64,000 nt of DNA from JBQTGK01 sp052400665 (lineage in GTDB: Bacteria > Bacteroidota > Bacteroidia > Bacteroidales > Marinifilaceae). Below the pieces are notes generated by a model. The model saw only the letters and a program-made list of their open reading frames with translations, was not told the origin of the DNA and searched no databases. The stretch's first letter is position 1. Each line of letters starts with the position of its first letter. Positions 63,492-64,000 of this stretch are shown in pieces. The stretch lies in assembly GCA_052400665.1 (NCBI GenBank), contig JBQTGK010000002.1. The stretch is one strand, 5' to 3'. Both the position numbers and the translations under genes were made by a program.

Positions 63492-64000
63492 AAACTAATA
63501 GGTTTTGTAGTTATAGAAACTATATTTTTTGATTTTTTTTTCTTTGGTAAAAACACCAGGGCTTCCCGGATTAAGAAACCCTGGGTTTTGTTTAGACCAA
63601 GCGTAAATTCGACCGTTGTCGAAAAATTAAAGACTGAAATTGCATTTCTGCTATTTTAAAATTGGGAATAATGCCTTTTTGAGAATTGTTGAAATTAATT
63701 TGCATTAGCTTAGTTTTTATATTAGCAATTAATAGTCTTTTTAATTTCTTACCCCCTTATTCTGTGGGGGTGTTGTATTTTAAATGCATTTTTAAAGAGT
63801 GTGACCCCTTATTTTTACATGCTGACAGCGTAAAAGTATAAAAAAATATCAACTAACAATGAAAAATAGGGGGTCTTGTTAAAAAAAAGTGCTTTTTTTT
63901 TCATTGTATCGTTTTCGAAAAGGGGGTGTGTTGAAAAAAAAGAACTTTTCGGAGTGTATAGCCTTAAAAATACATATCGATGTGCTAAAAGTTGTGGAGA
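63492..64000. other. AT-rich upstream region of glnK with a hairpin and G-run motifs
   Basis: No gene seen. A hairpin at about 63554-63586 (ACCAGGG / CCCTGGGT) lies about 60 bp upstream of glnK and is followed on the minus strand by GTGTTTTTA, so it could be a terminator of a gene to the right or a leader structure. Four GGGGGT/CCCCT words occur between 63750 and 63925 in an otherwise AT-rich background. No full promoter match was found. Confidence 0.4.

Noticed and set aside
1..64000. tRNA or rRNA genes, insertion-sequence transposases, prophage genes
   Set aside because: None was recognised on reading both strands; a tRNA scan was not possible, so a missed tRNA cannot be fully excluded.

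Overview
The window is a chromosomal segment of a Bacteroidota bacterium, most likely a marine Bacteroidales/Marinilabiliales-type organism (inference). The evidence is Bacteroidota-style promoters (TTG then TAnnTTTG), a DUF2027/Smr protein, a SLBB-type export protein, DUF6261, WbuC, GDP-fucose genes of Bacteroidota form, and large amounts of the palindromic and purine-rich intergenic repeats seen in this phylum. There is one 96-base run of N (12455-12550) inside a tandem repeat.

Layout. 1-4700: housekeeping genes (LysE-type exporter end, DUF2027/Smr protein, queA, a SPOR-repeat protein, a four-helix-bundle protein). 4839-5194: RNase P RNA with a well-placed promoter. 5197-7195: gene-free, packed with interspersed repeats. 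7196-43932: a large capsule or O-polysaccharide locus of the Wzx/Wzy type. It holds a WbpM-like dehydratase, an SLBB (Wza-like) exporter, a Wzz-like protein, WbpO/TviB and WbpP/TviC-like enzymes, three ATP-grasp ligases, a polysaccharide (de)acetylase, a Wzx flippase, an MBOAT/SGNH acylation pair, a Wzy-like membrane protein, three glycosyltransferases, a WbpV-like reductase, gmd, fcl, a nucleotidyltransferase-GHMP kinase fusion, three manC copies (one with a nonsense codon), a WecA/WbpL-like initiating transferase and WbuC. At least four gene fossils inside the locus point to recent remodelling.

43933-49841: two arrays with 13 copies in all (9 full length, 4 shortened) of a three-hairpin element whose arms show compensatory base changes. 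The arrays flank a small 45-codon gene and a response regulator fused to a degenerate histidine kinase that lacks the phosphoacceptor histidine. 49842-51282: an HD phosphohydrolase and a DUF2461 protein. 51662-58131: a compact five-gene operon (unknown membrane-anchored protein, TPR/YaiO outer-membrane barrel, CotH-like protein, HEAT-repeat membrane protein, processive family 2 glycosyltransferase) that looks like a second, synthase-dependent exopolysaccharide system. 58266-63491 (minus strand): a sensor kinase with an NMT1/ThiY-like periplasmic domain, a DUF3332 protein, and glnK-amtB.

How it fits together. The first polysaccharide locus should build a repeat unit on undecaprenyl phosphate, probably starting from QuiNAc- or FucNAc-1-phosphate (WbpM, WbpV, WbpL-like) and containing an N-acetylhexosaminuronic acid (WbpO/P-like) and GDP-fucose/mannose-derived sugars. 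The unit may be decorated by acyl groups and by amino-acid-like groups (ATP-grasp), then flipped, polymerised and exported. The second operon would make a homopolymer through a membrane synthase and an outer-membrane barrel. These functional links are inferred from family knowledge and gene order.
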